DNA of 64,000 nt from Dysgonomonas sp. BGC7 (GTDB lineage Bacteria; Bacteroidota; Bacteroidia; Bacteroidales; Dysgonomonadaceae): positions 62,001-126,000 of the forward strand of contig NZ_CVRP01000019.1 of the NCBI RefSeq assembly GCF_001261735.1, read 5' to 3'. Positions 46,126-59,821 of the stretch are shown here, piece by piece. The translations under genes were made by a program, and so were the position numbers. How positions within the stretch are numbered: position 1 is the stretch's first letter; each line of letters starts with the position of its first letter. The notes beneath the pieces are model-generated. The model saw only the letters and a program-made list of their open reading frames with translations, did no database searches and was not told where the DNA came from.

Positions 46126-48288
46126 TTATTTCTTATTGAAAAACAATGTATTATCCCAATCGTAAGGAAACGGAATTCTTTTATAGTATTCTAACGAATA
46201 TTTAGGTTGTTCGTATTCAGCCGGAATGGGCATACCAGAATAACTCTGAAAGAATAATAGACAAGCATCTCTCCACCAAACAGCCTCACTTTCTTGAATT
46301 TTCATTAAGGCTTTGATATGTTCGAACCTTTCTTGATCGATTCTTTTCTCCAGACTATTCCATATTACCTGCATCTGTCTGACTTGATCAACACCCTCAT
46401 AGTAATGATCTACAATGCCATTCCATAAAGTCTTTCCTGATGATAATTTGTAATTCCACGATAAGCGATGAAACCATAACAGAAGCGTTTCAGGACAAGT
46501 TTCCAAATTGTTAAATTTATTACACAAAGGTTCATGATATTGGCCTACAGCATCACTTCCATTCTTTGTCCGGTTTACACCAATGCTATCTTTTGTTATT
46601 TTGTGATAATCATAAGCAGTCCAAACGGGATCATCATGCCAAGGTTCGGGGCCATTGTGTGTATCATAGTTCATGATATGATTTAAACCTAAAGGCATTT
46701 CATAATTGACTACTGCTTCGCGTGACATGAGCATCATTTTTTGAATAGGTTTTATTACATCAACATCATTCGAAAAAGTCATCCTGACCCACTCCTCTGA
46801 CATCTTCTTTGATGACAAATCGGGATTCCAAGCCAAACGCCCGAATGCATGCCAATTAGCCTGACCAAAAAGGTGTCCTGTCCAGTTTATATCTGTACCT
46901 ATATTAGAAACTCCTGCAATACCTGATATTCCATGTGTTTTCTTATAATTCTGTAAGACATTAGATATTGTAGAACCCTTCCCATTAGCATACGTATCGG
47001 ATTGTAATGTCTCTTCAAATAATGCTCCCAAATAAACCAAATGTCCGGAATGTCCAAGGTTCTCTTGAGTAATCTGGAACTCTATAGCTAATGGAGTATT
47101 GGGCATTTGTCCAAATAGAGGATGAAATGGTTCGCGAGGTTGAAAATCTATAGGTCCATTTTTGGGTTGTACAAATACATTTTTATTAAACTTCCCGTCT
47201 AAAGGTTTAAACTCATTATAACCATTGGTAACCCTATCTATATGTCGCTCATTATGATATACAAATGCGCGCCAAAAGACAACACCTCCATAAGGCTCTA
47301 AGGCTTCACCTATCATATTCGCACCATCTGCGTGTGTACGTCCATAGTCTTGAGGTCCGGGTTGTCCTTCAGAATTAGCTTTGAGTATAAAGCCTCCAAA
47401 GTCAGGGATTAAAGAATAAATCTCAGCAACTTTGTCTTTCCACCATTGTCTCACTCGTGGATTAGCCGGATCAGCAGTTGGAAGCCCTCCTAGTTCTTTA
47501 GGTGCACTAAATCGAGCTGTGAGATATACACGGATACCATATGGTCTGAATGCAGTGGCTAATCCGCTGGCTTTGACTAACCATTCAGTACGCAAGCTTT
47601 TCGCATTTGCATTTACATTATTCAATATTGCTCCGTTTATTCCGACAGAAGCATTCGCTCTTGCATAATCTATCAAACGAGGATCTTTGTACATAGGAAG
47701 ACGCTCCCAATCCCAAAGCGAATACCCTGCATAACCTCGTTCAATAGTACCGTTTAGGTTGTCCCAATGATTCAGCACACGGTATTGTAATTTCGGTTCT
47801 TCTTTTATTGCAATTTTATCTAACGATTGATGAGTCTGCATTAGTCTTAGATAATGGAATACTCCATAAATGACTCCTATATCTGTTTTTGCAGCAATAA
47901 CTGTTATCGCTTTGCCTTGATAAGTTGCCGACCGAATAATATAGCCATCTTTATCCAAAAAAATTATTTCATCGGCAAATGATAGCTTAGAGATAATATT
48001 GGACGACTCTACTGTACCAACTATTAACGTATTATTCTCTACATTAGATGTTTCTTTTAACTCTAATCCCAAAAGACCTTCTAACCCTAGAGTTAGTTCT
48101 TTTTTAGCAGCATTCATGCTTTCTGATACAGCGGGAAAAAGGATATTACCATTCTTATTTTGATAAGACTGGAGCAATATTTTATTATCTATTTTCTTGT
48201 ACCTTAACCATAGGTCGTATCCATTTTCGGCTTGTACTATTCCCAGTATTGTAAATAATATAATTAATGTGTAAAATCTTTTTTTCAT
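46126..48288 (-). CDS. GH67 alpha-glucuronidase
   Basis: This 720-residue protein has a signal peptide (to about residue 20). An N-terminal domain (about 21-150) is followed by a TIM barrel with NHWDNLNGTIERGYAG and FILKANSEGQPGPQDYG. The catalytic set is visible: Glu307 in KANSEGQ, Asp381 in GPIDFQ and Glu403 in LAIEFQITQEN, matching the acid and the paired bases of Cellvibrio GlcA67A in order and rough spacing. Family enzymes remove (4-O-methyl-)glucuronic acid from the non-reducing end of oligosaccharides, usually xylo-oligosaccharides. Here it is the last gene of a mannan-type locus, after a structured spacer. The substrate may therefore be different. Confidence 0.92.
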   Translation of the reverse strand: MKKRFYTLIILFTILGIVQAENGYDLWLRYKKIDNKILLQSYQNKNGNILFPAVSESMNAAKKELTLGLEGLLGLELKETSNVENNTLIVGTVESSNIISKLSFADEIIFLDKDGYIIRSATYQGKAITVIAAKTDIGVIYGVFHYLRLMQTHQSLDKIAIKEEPKLQYRVLNHWDNLNGTIERGYAGYSLWDWERLPMYKDPRLIDYARANASVGINGAILNNVNANAKSLRTEWLVKASGLATAFRPYGIRVYLTARFSAPKELGGLPTADPANPRVRQWWKDKVAEIYSLIPDFGGFILKANSEGQPGPQDYGRTHADGANMIGEALEPYGGVVFWRAFVYHNERHIDRVTNGYNEFKPLDGKFNKNVFVQPKNGPIDFQPREPFHPLFGQMPNTPLAIEFQITQENLGHSGHLVYLGALFEETLQSDTYANGKGSTISNVLQNYKKTHGISGIAGVSNIGTDINWTGHLFGQANWHAFGRLAWNPDLSSKKMSEEWVRMTFSNDVDVIKPIQKMMLMSREAVVNYEMPLGLNHIMNYDTHNGPEPWHDDPVWTAYDYHKITKDSIGVNRTKNGSDAVGQYHEPLCNKFNNLETCPETLLLWFHRLSWNYKLSSGKTLWNGIVDHYYEGVDQVRQMQVIWNSLEKRIDQERFEHIKALMKIQESEAVWWRDACLLFFQSYSGMPIPAEYEQPKYSLEYYKRIPFPYDWDNTLFFNKK

Positions 48289-48306
48289 CCAATAATTGTA
48301 TATGTA

Positions 48307-48354
48307 AGTCGTCCGGCTTTTATTATTTATTAGGCTTCAAAAGCCTAGACGACT
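48307..48354 (-). promoter_or_regulatory. Structured spacer between GH97 and GH67 genes
   Basis: AGTCGTC (48307-48313) pairs with GACGACT (48348-48354), enclosing a second perfect stem TAGGCTT (48331-48337) / AAGCCTA (48341-48347) with a 3-base loop. No U-run follows on the minus strand. It may set the level of the GH67 message relative to the genes before it. Confidence 0.5.
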
Positions 48355-48367
48355 CCATGATTATTTA

Positions 48368-50323
48368 TTATTCTATGATTGCAGCAAAACCTCCGTTTTT
48401 CACCATCTTTATTTGAATAGTATTCTCTTTCTTTACCTGCAATTCGTTCTTTCTGTAATCCATTGCTTGGCGACTGGCATTGATTCCATCTTCGAATGAA
48501 GTCATTTTGTAATTCTTTGTAGAATTTAAAAAATCGAGGTTGATTGTGAATGTGCGTTCTTTTTCTTTGTTGTTAGTCATACCACCTATATACCACTTAT
48601 CTCCTTTACGTTTAGCTACGATTGCATACTCGCCAACCTTCGCTTCTAAAGGTAAAGTTTCGTCCCATGTAGTCGGAACGCTAGTAATAAACTCGGTACA
48701 ATCTGCATTACGATAATACAGTGTAGGGTTGTCAGCTAACATCTGTAATCCACTTTCGAATATAACGAATAGAGCTAACTGATATGCACGTGTGCCAATA
48801 CTTGCCGAATTAGGTCGGTTGCCACAATATACATTTGGCTGCATACTTATCATGGCACCGGGAGTGTAATCCATTGCTCCTACCGCATTACGCATGAAAG
48901 GAAAATAAACACTGTTGTCAGGATAGCAACCTCCCATCTGTTCCATACCCCTAACCCCTTCATAAGAGATAATGTTCGGATATTTATATTCTAAGCCTTT
49001 AGGACTTATAGAGCCATGATAATCGACAAACAGATTGTATTTGGCAGCCTCTTTTGCAACACGTTCATAGTAATTCATCATCCATTGATCGCTGCGATCC
49101 ATAAAGTCGATTTTAACTCCTTTTACTCCCCACTCAGAAAAAGTCTTAAATAATTCCATGTTATTTTCGACAGTCAGCCATGTCAACCAAAGAACAATAC
49201 CAACATTCTTTTCTTTTCCGTAACGAATTAATTCATGTACATCTACTTTCGGATTGGGTGTATAGGGGTCCCGGGTAGTTTCAGCCCAACCTTCATCCAT
49301 TATAATGTACTCTATACCATATTTTGATGCAAAATCAATATAATACTTGTATGTATCCAGATTGTATCCAGCTTCGAAATTCACGTCAGGTCCATATGGA
49401 GACGCATCATTCCACCATTCCCAACTTACTTTGCCAGGTTTGATCCATGATACATCCTTCAGTTCGCTTTTAGGAGCAAGCTTGTATGACATTGTATTCG
49501 ATATTAATTGTTTGTCCTCTTTGCTTATTACAAAATATCGCCACGGAAAATCCCGTTTGCCAATTGTCTTAGCTATATATTCTGCCTCTTTAGTAAGTTT
49601 CTGGCTACGGTCTCCGTCTTCACCAAACTCTAAAGGTTCTTTAGGAAATGCAGAAACGATACCATTCTTATTATTCCCTTTTAGGAACATACAAGGGTAG
49701 TCCGATACATTTGTTTCTGATATTAATATTTTATACTTCTTCTTGGTATCGATCAGTATAGGAAGAGTTGACATTTTATCTTCAGCCTTCCAATCTTGGC
49801 TTTCTATGTGTGTATATGCTTCTTCATAGGCGGTCTTGAATCCTCCCGGCTGTTGCAAATGCAATAGATAATCGGACGGAAAGTTAACAGCGAATTCTTC
49901 ATTCATTACTTCAATATCATTTTTCTCTTTCATATTGGTAGTGAAACGATAAGCAATACCATCATTAAAGGCTCGGAATTCTACAGAATAGTTCCCTTTG
50001 AAATTTAAGGTCAATTGAGTGTATTCATTTTTCACGGTTGAATACTTGAGCGGAACAACTGGTGTTAAGTTTTCACTTACTTTTATTTGCTTCTGGTTTA
50101 CGAGCTTTGGCTTGTCTCCTAAAGTTGTATTTTTCAAAGATAATGCTAGATAATTATCTTTCAGTAAAGTCTCATTATCATACAAGATAGAGTAATATAT
50201 TTTATCTCCTACATTCAACTTTACTTTTATTTCTCCATTGGGAGATGTAAGCTCTATTTGTTTTTGTGCACAAATACTTAGAAATGCTATGCAAAATAGA
50301 AATGATAGTACAATTTTCTTCAT
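48368..50323 (-). CDS. GH97 glycoside hydrolase
   Basis: This 651-residue secreted protein has a signal to about residue 19. It has the GH97 N-terminal beta-sandwich (about 20-280), a TIM barrel (about 290-560; SWEWWNDASPYGPDV, EYIIMDEGWAE) and a C-terminal beta domain. GVKIDFMDRSDQW places Asp406 where retaining GH97 enzymes carry their nucleophile; inverting SusB-type enzymes lack it. Glu455 in SYEGVRG is another active-site residue. This favours the retaining, alpha-galactosidase-like branch over SusB alpha-glucosidase, but the substrate is not proven. It is 17 bases after the GH125 gene. Confidence 0.9.
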   Translation of the reverse strand: MKKIVLSFLFCIAFLSICAQKQIELTSPNGEIKVKLNVGDKIYYSILYDNETLLKDNYLALSLKNTTLGDKPKLVNQKQIKVSENLTPVVPLKYSTVKNEYTQLTLNFKGNYSVEFRAFNDGIAYRFTTNMKEKNDIEVMNEEFAVNFPSDYLLHLQQPGGFKTAYEEAYTHIESQDWKAEDKMSTLPILIDTKKKYKILISETNVSDYPCMFLKGNNKNGIVSAFPKEPLEFGEDGDRSQKLTKEAEYIAKTIGKRDFPWRYFVISKEDKQLISNTMSYKLAPKSELKDVSWIKPGKVSWEWWNDASPYGPDVNFEAGYNLDTYKYYIDFASKYGIEYIIMDEGWAETTRDPYTPNPKVDVHELIRYGKEKNVGIVLWLTWLTVENNMELFKTFSEWGVKGVKIDFMDRSDQWMMNYYERVAKEAAKYNLFVDYHGSISPKGLEYKYPNIISYEGVRGMEQMGGCYPDNSVYFPFMRNAVGAMDYTPGAMISMQPNVYCGNRPNSASIGTRAYQLALFVIFESGLQMLADNPTLYYRNADCTEFITSVPTTWDETLPLEAKVGEYAIVAKRKGDKWYIGGMTNNKEKERTFTINLDFLNSTKNYKMTSFEDGINASRQAMDYRKNELQVKKENTIQIKMVKNGGFAAIIE

Positions 50324-50339
50324 TAAATTGGGTTATTTT

Positions 50340-51815
50340 TTATTTGATACTATTCAGTAATTCGACTCTTCCTTCATTTATTTGTTTTATAATCAGTTCC
50401 CCAAACAACGTGTTTTGCCAGGCGAACCATGCGCGAGTAAAATCGTAGTGATCGTCCACATTAAATGATTCATGTATAAAGCCGGTATCAGCATCGGTTT
50501 TCATCAAAGTTTCGATACACCATTTGATCTCTGCATCGTCTTGGCTCGTAAAGGCCTTCATCATGATGCTCATTGGCCATGCCATGTTGTATCCGATGTG
50601 TGGCCCACCTATGCCTTCGCCGTCCTTACCCTTAAAGAAGTACGGATTATCTTTGCTCCACACAAACTTCCTCGTATTTTGGTAAATAGGATCATTTATG
50701 TCTATGTCTCCCAAATATGGCATAGCTAACAGGCTGGGAACATTTGCATCATCCATTAGTAGATGATTTCCAAACCCATCAACTTCAAAAGCGTAAATAG
50801 TCCCATATTTTGGGTGGTTATAGGTCGTATATTTTTTCAGGGCGGCCTCTACTTCATCAGCCAAGCTACTGCATTCTTTTGCCAGATCGGGTTTATTATT
50901 TACAGTATTCAATATTTCTGCGGCTTTGCGAAGTGATGTTACAGCAAAGAAATTGGATGGTACGAGGAATTGTAGAGTTGTAGCATCATCAGATGGACGA
51001 AACGAGGAAACAATCAATCCCACAGGATTTACCGGAGCCCCTTTCCCATCATTGTTAAGAGTATCCAAAGCACGATCAGTGTTACGTTTGAATGTGTAAG
51101 GTCCGACACCATCTTTGCGTTGTTGTTCTTTTAAAGTTTTCAAAATACTCTCAATAGCTAAGAGCCACTCTTCCTGAAATACACTGCTATCTCCTGTCGT
51201 TTTCCAGTATTGATATGCCAAACGGATAGGGTAGCAATGTGAGTCTATCTCCCATTTACGCTCATGTACACCGGGCTTCATATCGGTAATGTCGCTTTGC
51301 CAATGTCCTGTTTCATTTACATCTGTATAAAAAGCATTTGCATAAGGGTCAAGAGTAATGCTGTTAAACTGACGAAGAATTGTACCCACTAGCATTTCTT
51401 TCAATTCCGGATCTTTATTGGCCAATTGAATGTATGGATATACCTGAGCTCCTGAATCTCGTAGCCACATGGCGTGAATATCTCCTGTATATACGCTCGT
51501 ATCGGGTTTTCCATTCTTTCTTTCAAAGCGGACTGTAGTATCTAATGTATTGGGAAAGCAGTTTTCGAACATCCATGCCAGTTTGGGATTGGTCAACAGG
51601 GCTTTTATTCTAACAATTTCTTTTTCCACAGCCGAAGAAGTAAATAATCTATCTTTTGATGCAGGTCTATTACTTTTTTTATAATCGGTTTTCTTTTGAT
51701 GTATCACGGTCGTGTTGTCGGATTCCAACCTGATGTTGTTAATTGCACTGAGATTATTCATCCCTAAGAGGGCGGCTAAAAGAGATCCAGTAAAAATTAT
51801 TTTTCTCATATACAT
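50340..51815 (-). CDS. GH125 exo-alpha-1,6-mannosidase
   Basis: This 491-residue protein has a signal peptide (to about residue 24). Family marks are PNTLDTTVRF, GDIHAMWLRDSGAQVYPY near residue 115, HERKWEIDSHCYPIRLAYQY, GLIVSSFRPSDDA and the late TGFIHESFNVDDHYDFTRAW. GH125 enzymes are metal-independent inverting exo-alpha-1,6-mannosidases, for example BT2632 in a yeast-mannan locus. It should trim mannose from oligosaccharides released by the GH76 enzymes of the same operon. Met1 and Met3 are both possible starts. Confidence 0.92.
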   Translation of the reverse strand: MYMRKIIFTGSLLAALLGMNNLSAINNIRLESDNTTVIHQKKTDYKKSNRPASKDRLFTSSAVEKEIVRIKALLTNPKLAWMFENCFPNTLDTTVRFERKNGKPDTSVYTGDIHAMWLRDSGAQVYPYIQLANKDPELKEMLVGTILRQFNSITLDPYANAFYTDVNETGHWQSDITDMKPGVHERKWEIDSHCYPIRLAYQYWKTTGDSSVFQEEWLLAIESILKTLKEQQRKDGVGPYTFKRNTDRALDTLNNDGKGAPVNPVGLIVSSFRPSDDATTLQFLVPSNFFAVTSLRKAAEILNTVNNKPDLAKECSSLADEVEAALKKYTTYNHPKYGTIYAFEVDGFGNHLLMDDANVPSLLAMPYLGDIDINDPIYQNTRKFVWSKDNPYFFKGKDGEGIGGPHIGYNMAWPMSIMMKAFTSQDDAEIKWCIETLMKTDADTGFIHESFNVDDHYDFTRAWFAWQNTLFGELIIKQINEGRVELLNSIK

Positions 51816-51866
51816 ATTTTTTATAAAAAATTAAAAAGGTAATACTATGATTTGAAGAATACTTAC

Positions 51867-53228
51867 CTAAGGTAGTTTTTTAATTTGATTTTTTATTATA
51901 ATTTGGCGAATAACCTTATCAATACTCTCTCCCCAAAGGTTTCCTAATACTACTGCACCCGTTGTGTTAGGATGTAAGAAGAAGATACCTTGCTCCCCAT
52001 TTTCCGCTTGATAATATTTTGTATATCTCTTACGAAAAATATCAAATCCTTTTTTATCCCCTACTTTTACAAAGCCTTTATTTTTCTTAGCCAATTTATT
52101 TATTACAGGTTCGTATGATTTTAAGCGATCAAGTCCTTCTTGTAAATAAGAAGACGAATTCTGTGTGTTGGGACTATACCAAAGAGGATAATGTAGAATA
52201 ATTTCAGCTTTAGTGAAACGTGTATGCAGTGAGTCTATGATCTTCTGCATATTTTGCTCATACCTTTCTGGCGATATAGGTGCACCTGTCGGTCCCTTGA
52301 TTGCGCTGTCGTTAGTTCCGAGTTTAATAGAAAAAACAAGCGGTATCAACTCTTGATTGATATCATTAGCAGCATCTATTATTCTTTTGAAAGCATTACT
52401 ACCCGGTAAAAAATCTTGGGTAGTATAACCACTTATGCCACAATTCTTGTATTTTAGGTCGTACCCTAAACTATCCAGATAATGTATTGCTTCTTGTGCT
52501 GGATCTATTTCAATACCAGCACCAGCTGTTATGCTATTACCTACAAACACAATCCTTAATGGGTGAAGAGCCGGACGGGGAAATGAACGCCAAGGACAAA
52601 TAGCTTTAGCTACTATCCGGGCCATAGATCTAGTTCCTTTCTCGTTGGGATGAACTTTATCGTATACAAAATCAGATTTCCCGACAAGAGGAGTATGTAA
52701 ATCTATAATTCTCGAATTTGTCTTTTTTGCCACATTTTTTATCATTGGCATCATTTCTCGTGTGACCAAAGTATCGGATAAGGGTAAAAAATTATCTTCT
52801 ACTACAGGTATAGGGTAACATACAAATATTTGAGGATTACTCGGTAGGTTTTTAAAAGAATCAATAAATTCAATATAATCTTTCTCAAAATCAGCTTTGT
52901 GTTTCCAGTTATTCGCCTTACCATCATTCGTCCCCAATTTTATTATTACAATATTGGGATTCCAGTTTAAGACCTCCTTATATTTGTCTTCTTTCGAATA
53001 CGGATGATCTCCCTTTTTTAATAGAGTTCTTGCACTGAGTCCGTAGTTACGAACTTCGTATTCATCTCCTAATAATCGTTGAAGGATTGCAGGATACTTA
53101 TCATCATTTGATAATGCCGTATTTTCTGTTATACTATTGCCTACACAGGCAATTCTTGTTTGTGCCTGAAAAATAATAGATACAATTGTCAATAAGCTTA
53201 AGAATACAATTTTTTTTATAACTCCCAT
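51867..53228 (-). CDS. Tandem SGNH/GDSL esterase
   Basis: From Met at 53228 this is a 453-residue exported protein; the longer frame from 53288 would overlap the upstream gene and lose the signal peptide. It has two SGNH domains. Domain 1 has Ser32 in VGNSIT, Asn101 in LGTNDG and the Asp190-His193 pair in DKVHPN. Domain 2 has Ser232 in VGNSIT, Asn306 in LGTNDS and His419 in FFLHPN, but the Asp three residues before the His is Phe416. Such enzymes remove acetyl or similar esters from polysaccharides. Domain 2 may use a dyad or be impaired. The locus suggests an acetylated glycan. Confidence 0.87.
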   Translation of the reverse strand: MGVIKKIVFLSLLTIVSIIFQAQTRIACVGNSITENTALSNDDKYPAILQRLLGDEYEVRNYGLSARTLLKKGDHPYSKEDKYKEVLNWNPNIVIIKLGTNDGKANNWKHKADFEKDYIEFIDSFKNLPSNPQIFVCYPIPVVEDNFLPLSDTLVTREMMPMIKNVAKKTNSRIIDLHTPLVGKSDFVYDKVHPNEKGTRSMARIVAKAICPWRSFPRPALHPLRIVFVGNSITAGAGIEIDPAQEAIHYLDSLGYDLKYKNCGISGYTTQDFLPGSNAFKRIIDAANDINQELIPLVFSIKLGTNDSAIKGPTGAPISPERYEQNMQKIIDSLHTRFTKAEIILHYPLWYSPNTQNSSSYLQEGLDRLKSYEPVINKLAKKNKGFVKVGDKKGFDIFRKRYTKYYQAENGEQGIFFLHPNTTGAVVLGNLWGESIDKVIRQIIIKNQIKKLP

Positions 53229-53262
53229 TTTTATAAATGTTTTTAGAAACCAAATCTTTTTA

Positions 53263-58043
<4,781 letters not shown>

Positions 58044-58061
58044 CTAACTCTTAAAGTATAA

Positions 58062-58181
58062 TTATTTTTACTTTCTCCTTATTTTTCCGGATTCTAAAGA
58101 TTGGCCAAGCCAACTGCTAATGAAGTATTTCCACAATTATATACTTCGTATTTCTAGATAACAAAGAGAAAGTAAAAATAA
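58062..58181. repeat. 120-bp element with 16-bp inverted ends
   Basis: TTATTTTTACTTTCTC (58062-58077) is the exact reverse complement of GAGAAAGTAAAAATAA (58166-58181). Inside are two smaller hairpins: TTGGC-caa-GCCAA (near 58104) and GAAGTAT/ATACTTC (near 58125-58150). It fills most of the space between the GH76-ricin and GH2 genes (57996-58250). It may be a structured RNA spacer or a MITE-like relic; I see no clear target-site duplication. Confidence 0.5.
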
Positions 58182-58250
58182 AAAGTCTGGATGAATTCTT
58201 TTTTATTCAGTAATAGAGTTGTAACCTCGTAACTTCACAAATAACTTTCT

Positions 58251-59801
58251 CTATTCTCTGAACATCCAACGTTCATTGTCGCTATGCTCTTCTTTTATTA
58301 AAGTCAATATCGAATTTTGATATGCTAAGCATTTCAATGGGGCTTTTTTAGGTTTTAGCTTATGGCACTCTCTATTGTCAAAGATAAGTTTCCACAATTG
58401 GTTATCATTATCGGGTTCCGATTTCTTATATATTATATTCGTTCCATCTATAGTTAAGACCATTCCACTAGAAGTTGTCGATTCTAATTGGTAATATCCA
58501 TAACCTTTCACTACTATTTTAAATCTCTCAACATTTCCTCCATTTTCTTTTACCAGAATTATCTTACTATCAGATTTACCGATAATTTGTGATGAATCAG
58601 CTTTCAGCTTGATTTGATATTCTTTCCCAGCCTCAAGCAGAGGATTCTTAAGAGGCATTATTTGTTGAACCACTACACCTCCTAGTGCTTCTAATGGTTT
58701 CATCTCGTTGTCATTAGGGTCTGTTGGATTTCGCCAGTCATTCCATGTGAGATTCAAATCTGTACGACGTTTGCTCCATGCTGCATCGGCATTCTTCCGC
58801 AACCAGCTATAATATACATCCCAAAGGTTGTTTTCTCTGATAAAATTACCAACCCCACGAAGATATTCCGACTGCCATGTTCCATTATACCGATGAGAGG
58901 CTATGATTCCATTAGTAGTTCTATAATCTTTTACAAAATCGGAGGCTTTTTGAGCAGCGTCATAATATTTGTTGTCGCCTGTTATTTTATGCATATAGGC
59001 CATGGCTTCCACAAAAGCTCCGTTTGTATACACATTGCCGTAATCAGATAGTACACCGGTTGCTTTTATATTTTCATACACACCGCCATCTTGATTTCTA
59101 TACAACGTCTTTAATAACCACTCTGATATTTTTGTCGATTTTATCAAATAATCGTTATTTTCGGTGAATTCATACAAATAACAGCCTAATATAACAGCTG
59201 GACTATTGCTAAGAGCCGATTTAGATCTTTCATCTTCATTAATGGGAAGCTGCCTCCACCAAATTCCTCCTCCTAACTCAGTATCCCAGCCTCTGTCGTA
59301 CATTAAGTTGAATGCATATTCTGCTTTTTGGCGAAATAATTCTTCGTTTGTAATCTGATAACCTCTTGCAAAAGCTAATCCTGCCCAGAGAATATCATCA
59401 TTGAAATCGTTCCAGCCCCACTCTCCGGGAGGAGTTGTACCTACATTTTGTTTGATAAAAGTATTCAACAAATTTTTAATTAATATAGCTTGGCTAGGAT
59501 TCTTTGTCCTCCAATATACATCTTCTGCCATTTGGATGTCTAAAGCCTGTCCCCAGAAATAATCCTTCTCATTGCTAATTAATGTTTCTCGATAATATTG
59601 TAACCCTTTCTCTGAGACCAGATAGGCTTTGTTGAAAGCATCAAAAGCCTCGTCTGCAATTTTATTGTCAGATTCTTGTTCCGGATCTTTGGGCTTTAAG
59701 TGGTACTCAGGTGCTTCAATATCGTCGTCACCCACACAAGAGTTAAAGCAAAAAACACCGACAAATAATAAGATAAATACGTATATAGTTTTTCTTTTCA
59801 T
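58251..59801 (-). CDS. GH76 lipoprotein with C-terminal ricin-like domain
   Basis: This 516-residue lipoprotein (FNSC, Cys22) has a GH76 barrel (about 50-360) with the catalytic pair Asp135-Asp136 in NDFNDDILWAG, and GGGIWWRQ and YTNGAFVEAMAYMH further on. A ricin-like module follows (about 390-516; YYQLESTTSSGMVLTIDG, NQLWKLIF, NERWMF). It probably binds and cuts alpha-1,6-mannan at the cell surface. It is the second GH76 of the locus and the first enzyme after the binding proteins. Confidence 0.88.
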   Translation of the reverse strand: MKRKTIYVFILLFVGVFCFNSCVGDDDIEAPEYHLKPKDPEQESDNKIADEAFDAFNKAYLVSEKGLQYYRETLISNEKDYFWGQALDIQMAEDVYWRTKNPSQAILIKNLLNTFIKQNVGTTPPGEWGWNDFNDDILWAGLAFARGYQITNEELFRQKAEYAFNLMYDRGWDTELGGGIWWRQLPINEDERSKSALSNSPAVILGCYLYEFTENNDYLIKSTKISEWLLKTLYRNQDGGVYENIKATGVLSDYGNVYTNGAFVEAMAYMHKITGDNKYYDAAQKASDFVKDYRTTNGIIASHRYNGTWQSEYLRGVGNFIRENNLWDVYYSWLRKNADAAWSKRRTDLNLTWNDWRNPTDPNDNEMKPLEALGGVVVQQIMPLKNPLLEAGKEYQIKLKADSSQIIGKSDSKIILVKENGGNVERFKIVVKGYGYYQLESTTSSGMVLTIDGTNIIYKKSEPDNDNQLWKLIFDNRECHKLKPKKAPLKCLAYQNSILTLIKEEHSDNERWMFRE

Positions 59802-59821
59802 ATTATTTATTTTACTTGTTA

